A stretch of 64,000 nt of DNA from Amoebophrya sp. A120 (GCA_905178155.1 CAJINV010000019.1:750475-814474); one strand, 5' to 3'. Positions 52,514 through 63,711 are shown, numbered from the stretch's first letter. Translations and numbers: made by a program. Notes: a model not told the origin generated them from the letters alone.

Positions 52514-52752
52514 CGCGGAAAGCCCAGGGGCGAGCGATTTCCTAAAAGAAATTATGCGGAAAGCCCAGGAGAAGGCATTTCCCAAAGGAAATCACGCGGA
52601 AAACCCAGGAGAAGGGATTTCCCAAAGGAAATCACGCGGAAAGCCCAGGAGAAGGGATTTCCCAAAGGAAATCATGCGGAAAGCCCAGGAGAAGGGATTT
52701 CCCAAAGGAAATCATGCGAAAAGCCCAGGAGAAAGGATTTCCCAAATGTCCC
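52514..52752 (+). repeat. 40-bp tandem repeat, about six units
   Basis: The unit runs GCGGAAAGCCCAGGAGAAGG then GATTTCCCAAAGGAAATCAT. Each unit holds a dyad, GATTTCC-CAAA-GGAAATC. The first unit is diverged, the last truncated. There are no unique spacers, so this is not a CRISPR array. Confidence 0.9.
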
Positions 52753-52989
52753 CTTCTGAAGGAAATCTCGAGAAGCCCCGACATCGTGAAGAAGATGATG
52801 GGAAAACGGACTTCTTAAAGAGAAAACGAGGGGCGAATGCGTTCAGGGCACAAAAAAAACGGTCTCCGGGCACAGGCCCCTGCTACGGGGCCTCTCCCTA
52901 CGCTACACTCAGCGACCTCCCGCTACATTCAGAGGCAAAAATCGACCTACAGACCCGCACCTATCCTGGGCAAGCCGCGCCCAGGGTAG

Positions 52990-53178
52990 CCAGAATACCC
53001 TATGCTAAACACTGCGCGACGGGAAAAACGCCCAGCGTCCTGCACCAAGCCATTCTCTGCGCGAGACCAAAAACACCTCCACAGCCAGCCTGGGACTTAT
53101 GTTGGCACCGCGTGAGCTGTTCCCAGGGTATCCTTAGCCAGAATACACTATGCTAAACACAGCACTGCGGGAAAAAAG
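52990..53178. repeat. Pair of direct repeats about 40 bp long
   Basis: CCAGAATACCCTATGCTAAA (about 52990) and CCAGAATACACTATGCTAAA (about 53138) each continue with CAC, a GCG-rich step and a GGGAAAAA run. Confidence 0.75.
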
Positions 53179-53284
53179 ACAGTAAGAAAGCGAAAAAAAA
53201 GCGCCGCGCCAAGGACTCGCGGCACGCCCCCAGTACCACCCTAGGGCAACACACGGCGCCTCCCTCGGGTAGCCGGTACCCCAT

Positions 53285-54667
53285 GTGCCACGCGCTGCAG
53301 CCCGGCAAAGGCCCCACAACGAAATCGCTCAGCAACGCCCACACGGCCTAGGACAGCAGGGGGGGCGTACGGCTTGTGGCCTTCGCCGGCGGCGCAGGCA
53401 AGCGGGCCAATGGAATTCGCACGCGCGCGCGGCAGCGCGCGAAGAAGTTTTTTTTTGCGGTTTTGGGAACAGGGCCGCGGGTCCGGAGAAAATTCCGGGC
53501 CGCGCGCGCGTCGCCTTTGCCGTGCCGCGCAAGCAGAGTCAGCACCACCGCGCGCACGCCATGCTGCCCCATCTCCGCCGGGCTAGCAGCAAATCAGAGC
53601 AGGCTCCCCCCACACGCAGAGAAAATAGACGCACCGGGGAAATTGCGCCAGCTCGGTGCGCTTCCGCGTGCACGGTGTGCGAAAGAGATCTTTCAGACCC
53701 TCCCCCCCCCAAGGCGACGAGGCTAGGCTGCGTGCCTGGTACGCGGAAAAAATACCAGGCGCCCTCCAACCACACAAGCACGGACATCAAAGGCCGCTTG
53801 CGCAAAGCGGATTCTGCACGGGCTTGCCCCCCAAAGAAGGAAGCCCAAGGCTGTGTGCGTTGCGCGCGACAACTTTTTTGTCGTCCCCTGCAGCAAGGAG
53901 GCCCCCGCGTGAGCAAAAAACGGGCCAAGAGAAACAAAGAGGGGACGGGCAGCCAGCGCGCGCAGCGCGCGAGAAAAATTTTAGGCGTTCCATATGAATG
54001 GGAGGGGCCGGGCCGCGCGTGCGCCGCACGGAGAAGAAGTTACCCCACAAGGAAGGCGCTGCGCGCGTGGCAAATTCGGGGAGTTGAGTTTGCCGAACCC
54101 CCTTCGCTCATTTCGAAGCCCGCACGGCCTGCGGCTCGGCTGCAAGAACTTCTCTCCGCGCGCGCAGCGCGCGCGGAGATTTTTTTCGCGGCCCTCCCTG
54201 GCTTCCGCTTTTTGCGGGCGCCGGGTCTGGGTTTGCGCCTTTCTTACTTCAACGAGGCATCGCCGCCCGCGTCGGTGCAAAAGCGCAAAACCAAACACAA
54301 CGCAAAACCCACCACCAGGCCTATCTTCATTCCGAGCAAAGCTTCCGATAGCCAGCCCCTTGACTTCGGGATGCGGGACCGGGAGCAACGTCAGCCAGAA
54401 TCCGCCATCCGCCCCCTTCTCGGAATTGAGAAGGGGGCCGATGAATCGCGCAGATTCTTGGTGAAAATAGATCCAAACATCCTGCGGCCTGAAAAGTATC
54501 GTCGCAAGAAATCGACGAAACGCGCACCCGTGCGCCATTACTTTCATACCTGGTTGGAAACCCTTGCACTGGTGCGGGGGCGCAAAAACTGCCCTACTTC
54601 GTGCGCCCCCAACATAATCATCCCGACTAACAAGTGCGGAGGTTGGGACACGCTACAGAAAGTTTGA
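53285..54667. other. GC-rich block with no credible gene
   Basis: GC content jumps here, with CGCGCGCAGCGCGCG-type runs (around 53430, 53955, 54165). A plus-strand frame is open for 460 codons, but other frames on both strands are open too, and the product is Arg/Ala-rich without domains. The satellite motif CTTTTCTCC lies on both sides (to 52360 and from 54779), so the block looks like one inserted or foreign segment. Confidence 0.5.
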
Positions 54668-55098
54668 ACGCTAGGGGCGAAATTTGTCACGGTGACTTTC
54701 TCCGATGCCACTTCTCACGAAAAAGAGCGGGACCAGTCCCCACACCGCGCGAGCTGTTGCACGCTCGGACTTTTTTCTTTTGGCTGGACTTTTCTCCTTG
54801 GCAGGACTTTTCCCCTTAACAGCTTTGACTTTTCTCCTTGCGTGATATTTTATTTTTTTTTTCTGGACCCAACATGGAACTGGGACAAAAAAGTTAGTAG
54901 GAGCAGGCAACTTTGTTGTTCTCCTCGCTCCGACCATGATTCCAATCGTGGTGGTCCTGTATCATGTCGCTTCATTTTATCACGTATGATGTGGTCTACA
55001 AATGCTTCACACAATTCCTGATTGACACGACTTGCGATGGATTCACACTTTGCTTTTCATCTTCTTTCGTGCTGTTAGTAGAAAACTCCACATCCGTC

Positions 55099-57134
55099 CT
55101 ATGCAAACAGGATTCTTTGCAACATGGGCGACATCATGTAGAGCAGAAAAAACATGCTGGGATGCTGAATCAAGAGGAGGAAGCCCAGCAAATACAGCAC
55201 CGTTTTCCCGACTCGTAAGCTCTCTTCGAAGGCCTGGCGGGACATCGGAATCAACCTGTATGATGTTCATGTTGTAAATCATCGTGTAGTTTTTACAACG
55301 CTTCGCCCCCCCCCCGATTCGAACGTCTCTGCTATGGCGAAAGATTCACTTTTACTTAGTAGCACCAATGTTCATGATGATTCTGATCCTAGCTGCGAGT
55401 AGATCGATGTTGTTCTACTACCGTACCAACCACATAGACATACCTGATAATCATGTCCCCGTGGTCTTTCGCCATCAGCCTTCCTTCCCTCAGTCCCCGC
55501 CTCCTACTCTCCGCGTTCACCTTTGTTACCGCCGCCGCTTTCTTGGGCATGCCCCAGCCCGGTATTCTGCGCTTGAAGGAAAGCTGCAGGGCGTCGATTT
55601 CCAGCTCGGCAAGACTGTTATCCAGCATCTTAATCTGCATATGAACTGCAAAAGTAACGTCCTAGTATGAATAGCATCACAAATTCCCCCAGCATTTTTA
55701 GAAATGGAATTTGTAATGCTGTTTTACATATAGGAAGAAGATTTGTCATGCATGTTTGCAATTAATAGTACGAGTACGATGTTCATGTTGCCTTTGCAGT
55801 TCATACTGCAGCGGTTTGGAAGAGCCGCTAGAGGACCGCGTGCCCAGCAGCCATTCGGAAACAGAAACCGTGCACAGGTAGTAGACATCGTGCTCGTTCT
55901 GCAGCTCGAATCGCGCGTGATCCTTCTGCGTGATCAGATACACGGTTTTCGGCCGGGCAGAGGAGGCCGCTGCATTGTCGTCGTTCGCAAGCGACTGCGC
56001 GGCGAGCTTCGTGCCCGGCTTAGTGGCCTTGGGGATCGAGATCGTAGAGGCCTGAGAGTGTGTCGTGTTTTGTACATTTCAACATCATCCTCCCGAATGA
56101 CAACGAGCAAAGAACTACAAACAAAGGTAGCACTTAGAGTTACAACTGCCACGTAAAAGATCGCTGCAGTAGATTCCCGCGGCGCGACGTCGACCAGCAG
56201 CACTCTTCTAGTTCTAGGTCGACGATGCATGCACGACAGCAAGATGGAAAAGCAAGGTGGTTCAGGTTCTTCGACGTGGCATAGCAATAGCTGTCAAACA
56301 AACGCAAACTATAAGTACCCCTGCCCTGGTCTCGACCCGTTTCTCGCACCCGGTGTAGAGCTCTTCGAGGGTGCAGGCAACTTTGTAGGTTGCTTGTCTA
56401 TCCCGGCTCTGCTGCTGCGGAAAGCCGAACGCATTTCCGCCGAAGAGCGCGGCGAAGGGATCCACGGCACCGCCGCCGCCCATATTTCCGCCGCCACCTC
56501 CCATCGGGCCGCCAAAGGAGAAGTGTATACCTGGTATAGCATTTTCTCAGCATGATCTTCACGGCCGCACTCAATCATGTCGAGAGAACGTGATCTTGTT
56601 CATACAATCTAAATTTTCACGCTCACCTGCAGAGCGGCGTACTAAAATTATCTTCTTGCCCTCTCCTCCGCACGTAGTGCTCAAGTCTACAAAACAGTTA
56701 CCTCCCGCCCCGCCTGGGCCGCCTCCCATAGTGAATCGCATGCCCCCACCGCCGGGCCCGCCCATGCCGCCGAGGTCGAAATTTTGGCCGAAAAAAGCCC
56801 GGAAAATCTCGTTGGGGTCGATGTCGTGGCCTCCGTGGAAGCCGCCGCCCGGCCCGCCGCCGCCGCCACCCGAGGACATGCGCTTCCAGGCGTCTATGCC
56901 AAGCTGGTCGTACTGTTTTCGCTTCGCCTCATCGGACAGTACTTCGTAGGCCTCCGCCACCTGTTTGAACTTGGCCGTGGCTTGCTCCTGGTTGTCCGGA
57001 TTTTTGTCTGGGTGCCATTTTATCGCCAGTTTTCGGTAGGCCTTCTTGATCTCGTCTGCGGAAGCTTGTTTTGGGACTTCCAGGATGTCGTAGAAGTCCT
57101 GCGAAGATGAAGACGAACTGGAGGAGGAGGACAT
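55099..57134 (-). CDS. Class B J-domain protein (DnaJ/Hsp40) with a hydrophobic C-terminal tail
   Basis: Start at ATG 57134 (MSSSS run, then [10 protein letters not shown]). The J domain covers residues about 12-76 with the HPD motif in KWHPDKNPD and ends [12 protein letters not shown] Gly/Phe-rich region ([30 protein letters not shown]) precedes a class B substrate-binding region without zinc fingers: [71 protein letters not shown]-proteins deliver substrates to Hsp70. The final exon, read in the frame fixed by the donor (ATC AG), gives [17 protein letters not shown], then [20 protein letters not shown], then a stop at 55099: a likely membrane tail, which ordinary DNAJB1-type proteins lack. 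One introner (55640-55805) and several GT-AG introns are removed. Confidence 0.9.
55640..55805. mobile_element. Introner, family B
   Basis: Ends TATGAACTGCAAAAGTAACG and TATGAACTGCAAAGGCAACA. Exact repeats ctgca. Removal joins CCG CTG CAG to ATT AAG ATG, giving [16 protein letters not shown]. Confidence 0.93.
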
Positions 57135-59592
57135 ATTGGTCGTGGCAGGCTGTCGTAGGAGATTGGTCGCGTAAGTCGTCGGTATAATTGGTGCGGAGGC
57201 GGACGGCGCGGAGGGATGATTGAACCAAGCCAAAAGCAAAGCTCAAACAAATGCGCACGACTACTTTGCTGCGGAGCCGGGTCCTTAATATGGCGACAGG
57301 AAATGTTGGGCAGTAGGTAACGAAAGCCGGGTCGCAATTCGTTGCAAACAAGGGACGGAGGTTGGTGATATAGGGTTTAGGGGAAAGAACTACTAGAACA
57401 ATGCGCTATTTTGTCTTCCGATGGGATCGATACTGGTTTGAAGAATGCGGCTGGTGTGATTTATCTGGAGGAGAGCGCCGTAGTCGTATATTCGTTCCCC
57501 GGGAACTACTAAGTACCTTCAAGGCGGCTACCGGATCGTACAGGTGTCAGTGCTGTGCAAGAACGGTATCGCCTTGCGTGAAGGTGGAATGTTATTGTTT
57601 GCAGTGAAGAAGCGTCGCCCGGTTTTGTTTACTAGGGAAGCAAAAGTGCATTGAATTCCGAAAGCCACTTCGCGACGACACTGACAGCGAGCGGCCGAAA
57701 GGAAATTCTACTTCTTCGTCCCACTGCAATGCGAGCAAAACCTTGTTGTGTCAGAATCGCCACGACCGAGCGCCGTGCTGCATGTTGCTGCACATGAACA
57801 ATATTAGAAACTGCAGATGTAGTCGTAGATCTTCGTATATATAATGCAAGCTTTCGCTCCTGTGGAGTAAATGTAAGAGATGGCTATAGCTCCATGAAAA
57901 AATACTTTGAAACCAGACAAAACAAAAATGTAAAAAAATTTTGTGGGCGAAATGGAAATCGCCTTATGTACAACTACTGCAACTACTTCTGACAAAAACT
58001 ACGTGTGTACTTAGTCGGCTGAAACACCGCTATGATGTCAGAGTCTACAAGAATTCGTAGCCAGGCTGAAAGTTGTCACGACAAAGTTCTTCGTATTTAT
58101 GTGACCTCGACTCGAAAAAAGTATACAATCTCACTTCAGGAGTTAGCGACGCAGTGTGACTAGTGCTTGAATTGCTTTCCACACCCGGAGATCATTGATC
58201 CTTTGAATTTTCATGCGGGTCAAATACAAATCAATTTCCTCCGAAAGAAGTCAAAAAGCAAAACGGAGCACTACATTGATGGAACACTGGCGTGTATGAA
58301 AATGTGCATGTGGGGCCATCAAAGCGGATCCTCTAATCCAGAGATCGCGCTTGGTGGATTTTGGATTTATTTTCGAGACACAGCCACAGCGTGACTCTGA
58401 CTCATCTTGGGGGTAGTGCATGAGAAGTTCAAGAACCGCCTTTTTCTTGTCGGTGTCCAGATTTCGTAAAAGCTGTGCAAATAACAGTTCATCATCCCGC
58501 GCTCGCGCCAAAATTATGTACATGTTCTTCCGTTTCGGAAATAACTACGTAGCTAGTAGACGTAGAGGGTTAGAATTTTTATGTATTTTACCGTAGCTCA
58601 AACGAAACAGGACCTTTTCCTTCGCCATGTTCTGGCAGGATATGCGAGGCAGCTGCACCGGTTCTTACTAGCAGTAAGTTCTGGTCGGACCTGAAAAGGA
58701 ATCTTCGTAGGACGCGCCGGCGCGTCGCCCGTCCGTAGGCAACCTACGTGCGGTGTGACGTCGTCGATTCCTCTTTTGCACCGTATCCGTATCTAACCAA
58801 AGCAAACTGAAGCAGAATTTTGTTTCGGGGACATACTTGAAAACGAGAACGACGGGGTGGTAATGCTTATTTCTGGGGTAGGCTGTTCTGTGTAGTACTG
58901 AAACCACGTCCATATTTTGTACGATAATACATTTTATGAAACACGATTCCCGCACCAACATGTAACCCATAAGATAGAAGCGAGCTAAGAAGCTATGGTA
59001 AAACTGAAAATTGTTTTGAAATCATTCTGAAACTGAAAACTTTTTGTAGTATAATTTTTGAAATTCTGTCGTGCCGTCTGATTCTATTCCTGCGTAATTA
59101 ACCTAAACTGATTTAGATTTTGCTATTTTTCCTGTGATAAACTTCTCGGAATTTTTGTGTCTGATTTTCTGATAAACTGAAATTTTAATTCGACGTATCT
59201 TATTTCCCCTGAAGATTCGCTTTAGAAGTTTAATATTGTAACAATACTGCTTTGAAGATGCTATGACGTTACCTTTTTTGAAGATGAAGAAACGATTGCT
59301 ATTTTACATGACAAAGTAGATGCTTTTCGAATAGAGCCCAGAGCGCTGTGGGACGTGCAGTAAGTCAGTGCAACATCCCGATCGTTGAGAATGACAATTG
59401 ATAAAAGACGAAGAGGTGGAATAATGGAAATACGTTAAAGCAAAAGCAATAGAATTTTCATGCAGTATTTGATTTCGTTGTCTACTACAACCATGCAGAG
59501 TCGCCAGCATGCGCCCGAGAGACCGCTACATTTGTTCTTCGTGTAGTTTGGTGCACTTCTGCGACATCAGTTCGTATTTTCCCTTTGTTCCT
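57135..59592. other. Long gap, no firm gene
   Basis: Only one frame is worth noting, on the minus strand at 58523-58251 (ATG 58523, MYIILARARDDELLFAQLLR, then LDTDKKKAVLELLMHYPQDE): 90 codons of protein-like composition, possibly a small gene or an exon relic. 58980-59300 is AT-rich. Confidence 0.35.
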
Positions 59593-61698
59593 TTACTTCT
59601 TCATCTTCATCAGGCTCTTCATGATTTTCCCGGTGTGGGCGGTGATCAGCTTGGCCTCCTTGTTCTTGCCCGGGCCTCCAAGCGCCGCGGCCTTGAACTC
59701 GGACAGACTGAGCGTACCGTCCTTGTTCACGTCGGCCTTCTTGAAGATCGCCTTCAGGTAGTCGATCTCGGACTTTCCCAGCGCCTTCATTGTCTTCATG
59801 CTGGTCATCTTGTCCGCGATCTCCTTCAGCATCTGCGGCTTCGGCGCCACGGGAGCTGGAGCGGCGGCCATCATCTTAGATTTCATCTTCATCGGGGTCG
59901 GGGCGGCGTATCGCAAGGAAAAATCCCCCCTCCCCATATCGCAACGAAATCTCTGATGCTGGATTTGCGTAGACAAATCAGATCTGTCTTGCAGAAAGTG
60001 CTTGGCGGTATTTTCTAAGCCTGCTCGTTGGGTATAATGCAGAAGGCGAGCAATTGTGCATGGCAAACAGGTTTGCAGTAGTCGAATGCGCATGACGGAC
60101 TTGCTCTGGAAAAATGCGTCAAATAGCTCCCCTTGCATTATATGCATGACAAAGGTGACTTGTGGCCACAAATCAGCATCACAAATATCCGCTTTGATAT
60201 GGGGAGGGGGGATTCTTCATTTTGATACGGCCATCATCTTCATCATCGGCGTCGCCTTCATCACCGGGGCGGGCTTCGGCGCTGCCGCCTTCATCATCTT
60301 CATCATCTTCGCTTTCATCGGGGCCGGCTTCGGGGCGGGAGCCATCTTCTTCATCATCATCTTCATCTTCATCGGCTTCGGCGGGGGAGCGACAACCATC
60401 TATCCACTGCAAATATGTCTGGGTCTGGAAGGTTGGAACTTGGGATGCTAGCTTTCCATACCTCGGAAATCTGTATTGCATAACGAACAAAAGTCGCAGC
60501 CTCTTTTGTACAAGGAAGCAAGCAGCACGCAGTTTCTCATGCGGATTGCCCATGAGAAAGCGTTCTGGAAAGTTGTCATGCTAGATTGCATTCGGAACTG
60601 TTTCCATCATCCACATTTTAGCATCACAAGTTTCCAGACCCAGACATATTTGCATTTGATACCATCGGGGCAGCCATCATCTTCATGGTCATTTTCATCG
60701 GAGTAGGTTTCGGGGCAACCATCATTGCCTTCTTCATCTTCATGGTCATCTGAAGGTGTTTTTTGTACTAGTTGTGTACCGTGGATGTCGAAGTTGATGT
60801 TGATGTGCATGACGAAATCGCATCACAAATTTGGTCAGCATGACGAAATGGAATTTGTAATGCGGATTTTCCTTAAGAGAGAGATTTGTAATGCATGGCT
60901 GCAATCGAAGTATTATCTATACCTTCATGGGCTTCTTCATTTTCATGGCCATGGCCATCTTCTTGCGCATGGGCGGCTTGTAGGGAGCCAGCGCCGCGAA
61001 GGCCGCCTTCTCGTCAATCATTTTGGGAGCCGCCGCCATCATCTTCATCGGACTCGGTGCCTTCACCATCACCGGAGACTTGGCCTTCATCGGGGTCGCA
61101 GCCATCATTTTCATCTTCATCGGCTTGGGAGTGGCCATCTTCATCTTCATCGGGGGCCGGTAGGCCGGGAGAGCAGCGAACGCAGCAGCCTCGTCGATCT
61201 CCGAAAGCTCGTCCTGGTGTTAAGGTTTGGATTTTCAACATTCCGCTATCTAAAATGCTGGTCTTGGATCTACTTTGCATGAGGTATATTGTGTTGCAGA
61301 ACAACAATCTAGACTTCTTTTCTCTTTCTGTAAATGCAAATGCACGTCTCCTTGTCCTAGTCCTGTCACGCGCTATCGATTGAACCATTATGTGAAGATC
61401 AAGGTGAACAAACCAAAATCAATACCACAAACTCAATATCTACCGGCTCGTCCGCAATGGAACGGCGGGGAGAGGGGGACTTCCTGGGCGACTTCATCGG
61501 CGACTTGGACTTGGCCATGGGCTTGCGCAGCGACGGCAGGGCCGGCATCTTCGGCAGCTTCGGGAGGCGCACATACTTGGAGAGGCGGAACTTCAGCCAC
61601 GTCTTCTTCGGGACGTACTCCACCGGCTCTTGCGCCTCGTCCGGGTAGACCAAGTTGAAGGTCATGTCGTAGCACCCAAGCTCGTATTTGTCGAACAT
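59593..61698 (-). CDS. Met/Lys/Pro-rich protein with a single C-terminal EF-hand
   Basis: ATG 61698 opens MFDKYELGCYDMTFNLVYPD and EYVPKKTWLKFRLSKYVRLP, then a basic Ser/Pro stretch (KSPMKSPRKSPSPRRS). After an intron the frame reads DELSEIDEAAAFAALPAYRP and a long tandem of PMKMKMM/APKPAPMKAK units, with a second FAALAPYKPPM copy. The C-terminus holds one canonical EF-hand loop, DVNKDGTLSLSE, flanked by helices (YLKAIFKKA; FKAAALGG), and ends MKSLMKMKK with a stop at 59593. Two introners (59909-60227, 60401-60661), one GT-AG intron with introner-like interior (60750-60922) and one ordinary GT-AG intron are removed. The Met/Lys repeats suggest an RNA-, nucleic-acid- or membrane-binding structural protein regulated by calcium; this is a guess. 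Family not recognised. Confidence 0.8.
59909..60227. mobile_element. Introner, family D
   Basis: Ends TATCGCAAGGAAAAATCCCC and TATCAAAATGAAGAATCCCC, both into CCTCCCCATATC. Flanks cggcg and cggcc (one mismatch). Removal joins ATG GCC G to CC CCG ACC, giving MMAAPTPMKMKS. Confidence 0.92.
60401..60661. mobile_element. Introner, family A
   Basis: Ends TATCCACTGCAAATATGTCT and TATCAAATGCAAATATGTCT, both continuing GGGTCTGGAA. Exact repeats ccatc. Removal gives MAAPMVVAPPPKPMK. Confidence 0.93.
60750..60922 (-). other. GT-AG intron with introner-like interior
   Basis: On the minus strand it runs from GTATAGATAATACTTCG to CACCTTCAG and joins PMK to MTMKMKK in frame. Inside are GCATTACAAAT and TTTGTGATGC motifs as in family B, but no matching TAT/ATA repeats and no direct repeat at the ends. 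Confidence 0.7.
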
Positions 61699-63711
61699 CT
61701 TCGATGTGGGGTGTTTTGGGAAGGTTTCTTAAGCGATTTTTCCTCTTGGAGTGTTCTAGCTGTAAAGCCGCGACGAACAAAACCTCCCGAAGGTGTGATT
61801 TGTTCTTGTTTATTGTCGAAAAAACGTCTGGTGCTGTTTTGTGGTTTTAGTAGTTGAATAAACAACGTGCGAGTTGCTGCGTTGCAAAGTGGTTTTGCGA
61901 GTAGTTAAGAGATTGGGGAGATTTTGTGGGAAGCAAACGAATTGCTCGTAGTTTTACTGCTGATTGCAGATTAAATGAGTTGACAATGGGTTTGTAGGGA
62001 GATACAAACGGGCTCACAATGTGGACGGAATAGTGGAGTGGTTTCAAATTCCCAACGATGAACAAGCTAGAGTACGTAGGTGGTAGTACGAGTTTTACGG
62101 TTACGCTCTTTGTGCTGTAGTACGACCTCACGTGAACGAACCGACACCAATATATTATAGTGAACGAGCACCACACGACTACAAGAACGCTCTCAACAGA
62201 GGACGACTTGAAACAGAGCATCGTGGTCAAGCTATTATTTTGCAATTTCCTCTTCAGCGGTACGAGCGCATCATTTTGCACTTTCGGCATCATCAGGACG
62301 AGTTACATTTTTGCGGTAGTTTAAAATGATGCTGTTCCAAAGTCATTCTACGAGACCGATAACGAGACAACGCCGTACACAACCGACTCATGCTTCTTGT
62401 TCGCCCAATTTGGAACTCTCAACGAACTGCACGACTCCTTTGATGTCTGTTGCCTCTACTTTACCTCGCTCGTCTTGTATCTTCAGAAGTGTCCGACGAG
62501 TCGACGAGTTTCTTATAGCAACATTTGCAACTGACGACGGCGCTTGATGTAATAATCGGCGTTACAGCTGCCGCTGGCGCGCATGTAACTACGAAGAGCG
62601 TCAGGAGGCATAGCCTGGAGGGATTTAAGCTTTCTTCAGCCTTGTTGATGATGTTGCTTCGCACATATACGAGATCGCGCACACGACGTGTGGAATGATG
62701 TGGAAGCACCACCTATGGTGGTAGCAACCGAAACACAAGCAAGCCCACCGCTGCGGCCGGGCCGCTAGTGTCAATGCAGAGCAGCGGGTCCTCCGAAGTG
62801 ATCAGGGGAGAGGCCCACGCGCCAACAAAATACACTCACCGGCAGGGCGCCCCGGCCAGCACGGGTAATACAGGGCCGCCGCGCCAAGGCTGTGGCGTGC
62901 GGCGCCAGATTAGAGCCGGCGGAGGGAGAACCAACAGCCTCCCCAAAAGGCTCCTGCGTTTCATCTTGGTTCGCTGGGCACCGCAGGCGCGGCGCCGCTC
63001 AGCAAACACAGGCGGCCAGGCGCCGCAAACTGCCCAGGCGCGGCCAAGATTGGCCCCCGTCCGCGAGCCACCGGCGGGAATCAGGGAGGCAACCGGCAGG
63101 GGCTTTGTTGGCTGCGTAAATGTGCGCCCTGGTTGCTTTTGCGTCGGCTCCACTGAAGCGCAGGCGGCCGAGGGCGCCCGCGTCCACCTTCAGCGCCAAT
63201 GCTTCGCCACGCTGCGAGGCTCGTCTGTTGGTGTAGTGGTCAAAAGTGGTGTCCGAACCCCATGAAGCCCTTCACGCCGACCCGCTGGGCTTCCGGCAGG
63301 TGCCTGTCCACCGAAGCCGCCGACTCGCTTTTTTCCGTCAACATCAGCGGCGCGCGAGGCAGCAGCCCGAGACACGTAGCCGCCCCCCACACCACAAACC
63401 GCGCCGGTTTTGCATCCTGCCTGCGCAAACAAGTGCAGCGGTGGCTCATATCGTGCCCTGTCCGACCGCAAAAACCTACGCGCAGTCACATCAGAGGATG
63501 GCAAACGTAAGTAGTAAAAGCCATTCGAAGTAGTCGTTGTAGTTTACTTACAGGAGCGAAAACTCCCTGCGTCGAGTAGATCAGCTTCACACCACTGCCG
63601 GAACGCGTACCAACTTCTCACAGCTCGCTGATAGTCTCTCGATGTCAAAACACGAAGAAGAGTGGTCAACAAGGACCGCTCGAGCTCGTCGCGCGTACTA
63701 CTGATACTACC
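61699..63711. other. Gap with a GC-rich island at about 62740-63420
   Basis: 61699-62700 has only short frames; one on the minus strand (62640-62461, SRLCLLTLFVVTCAPAAAV) looks like a signal peptide followed by a CKCC motif but lacks a clear start. From 62740 the sequence turns GC-rich and all frames open up without recognisable protein. Confidence 0.35.

Noticed and set aside
52514-52752. CRISPR array
   Set aside because: Repeats are contiguous without unique spacers, and the genome is eukaryotic.
53285-54667. 460-codon plus-strand open frame
   Set aside because: It lies in very GC-rich DNA where several other frames are also open, and its Arg/Ala-rich product has no domain or signal.
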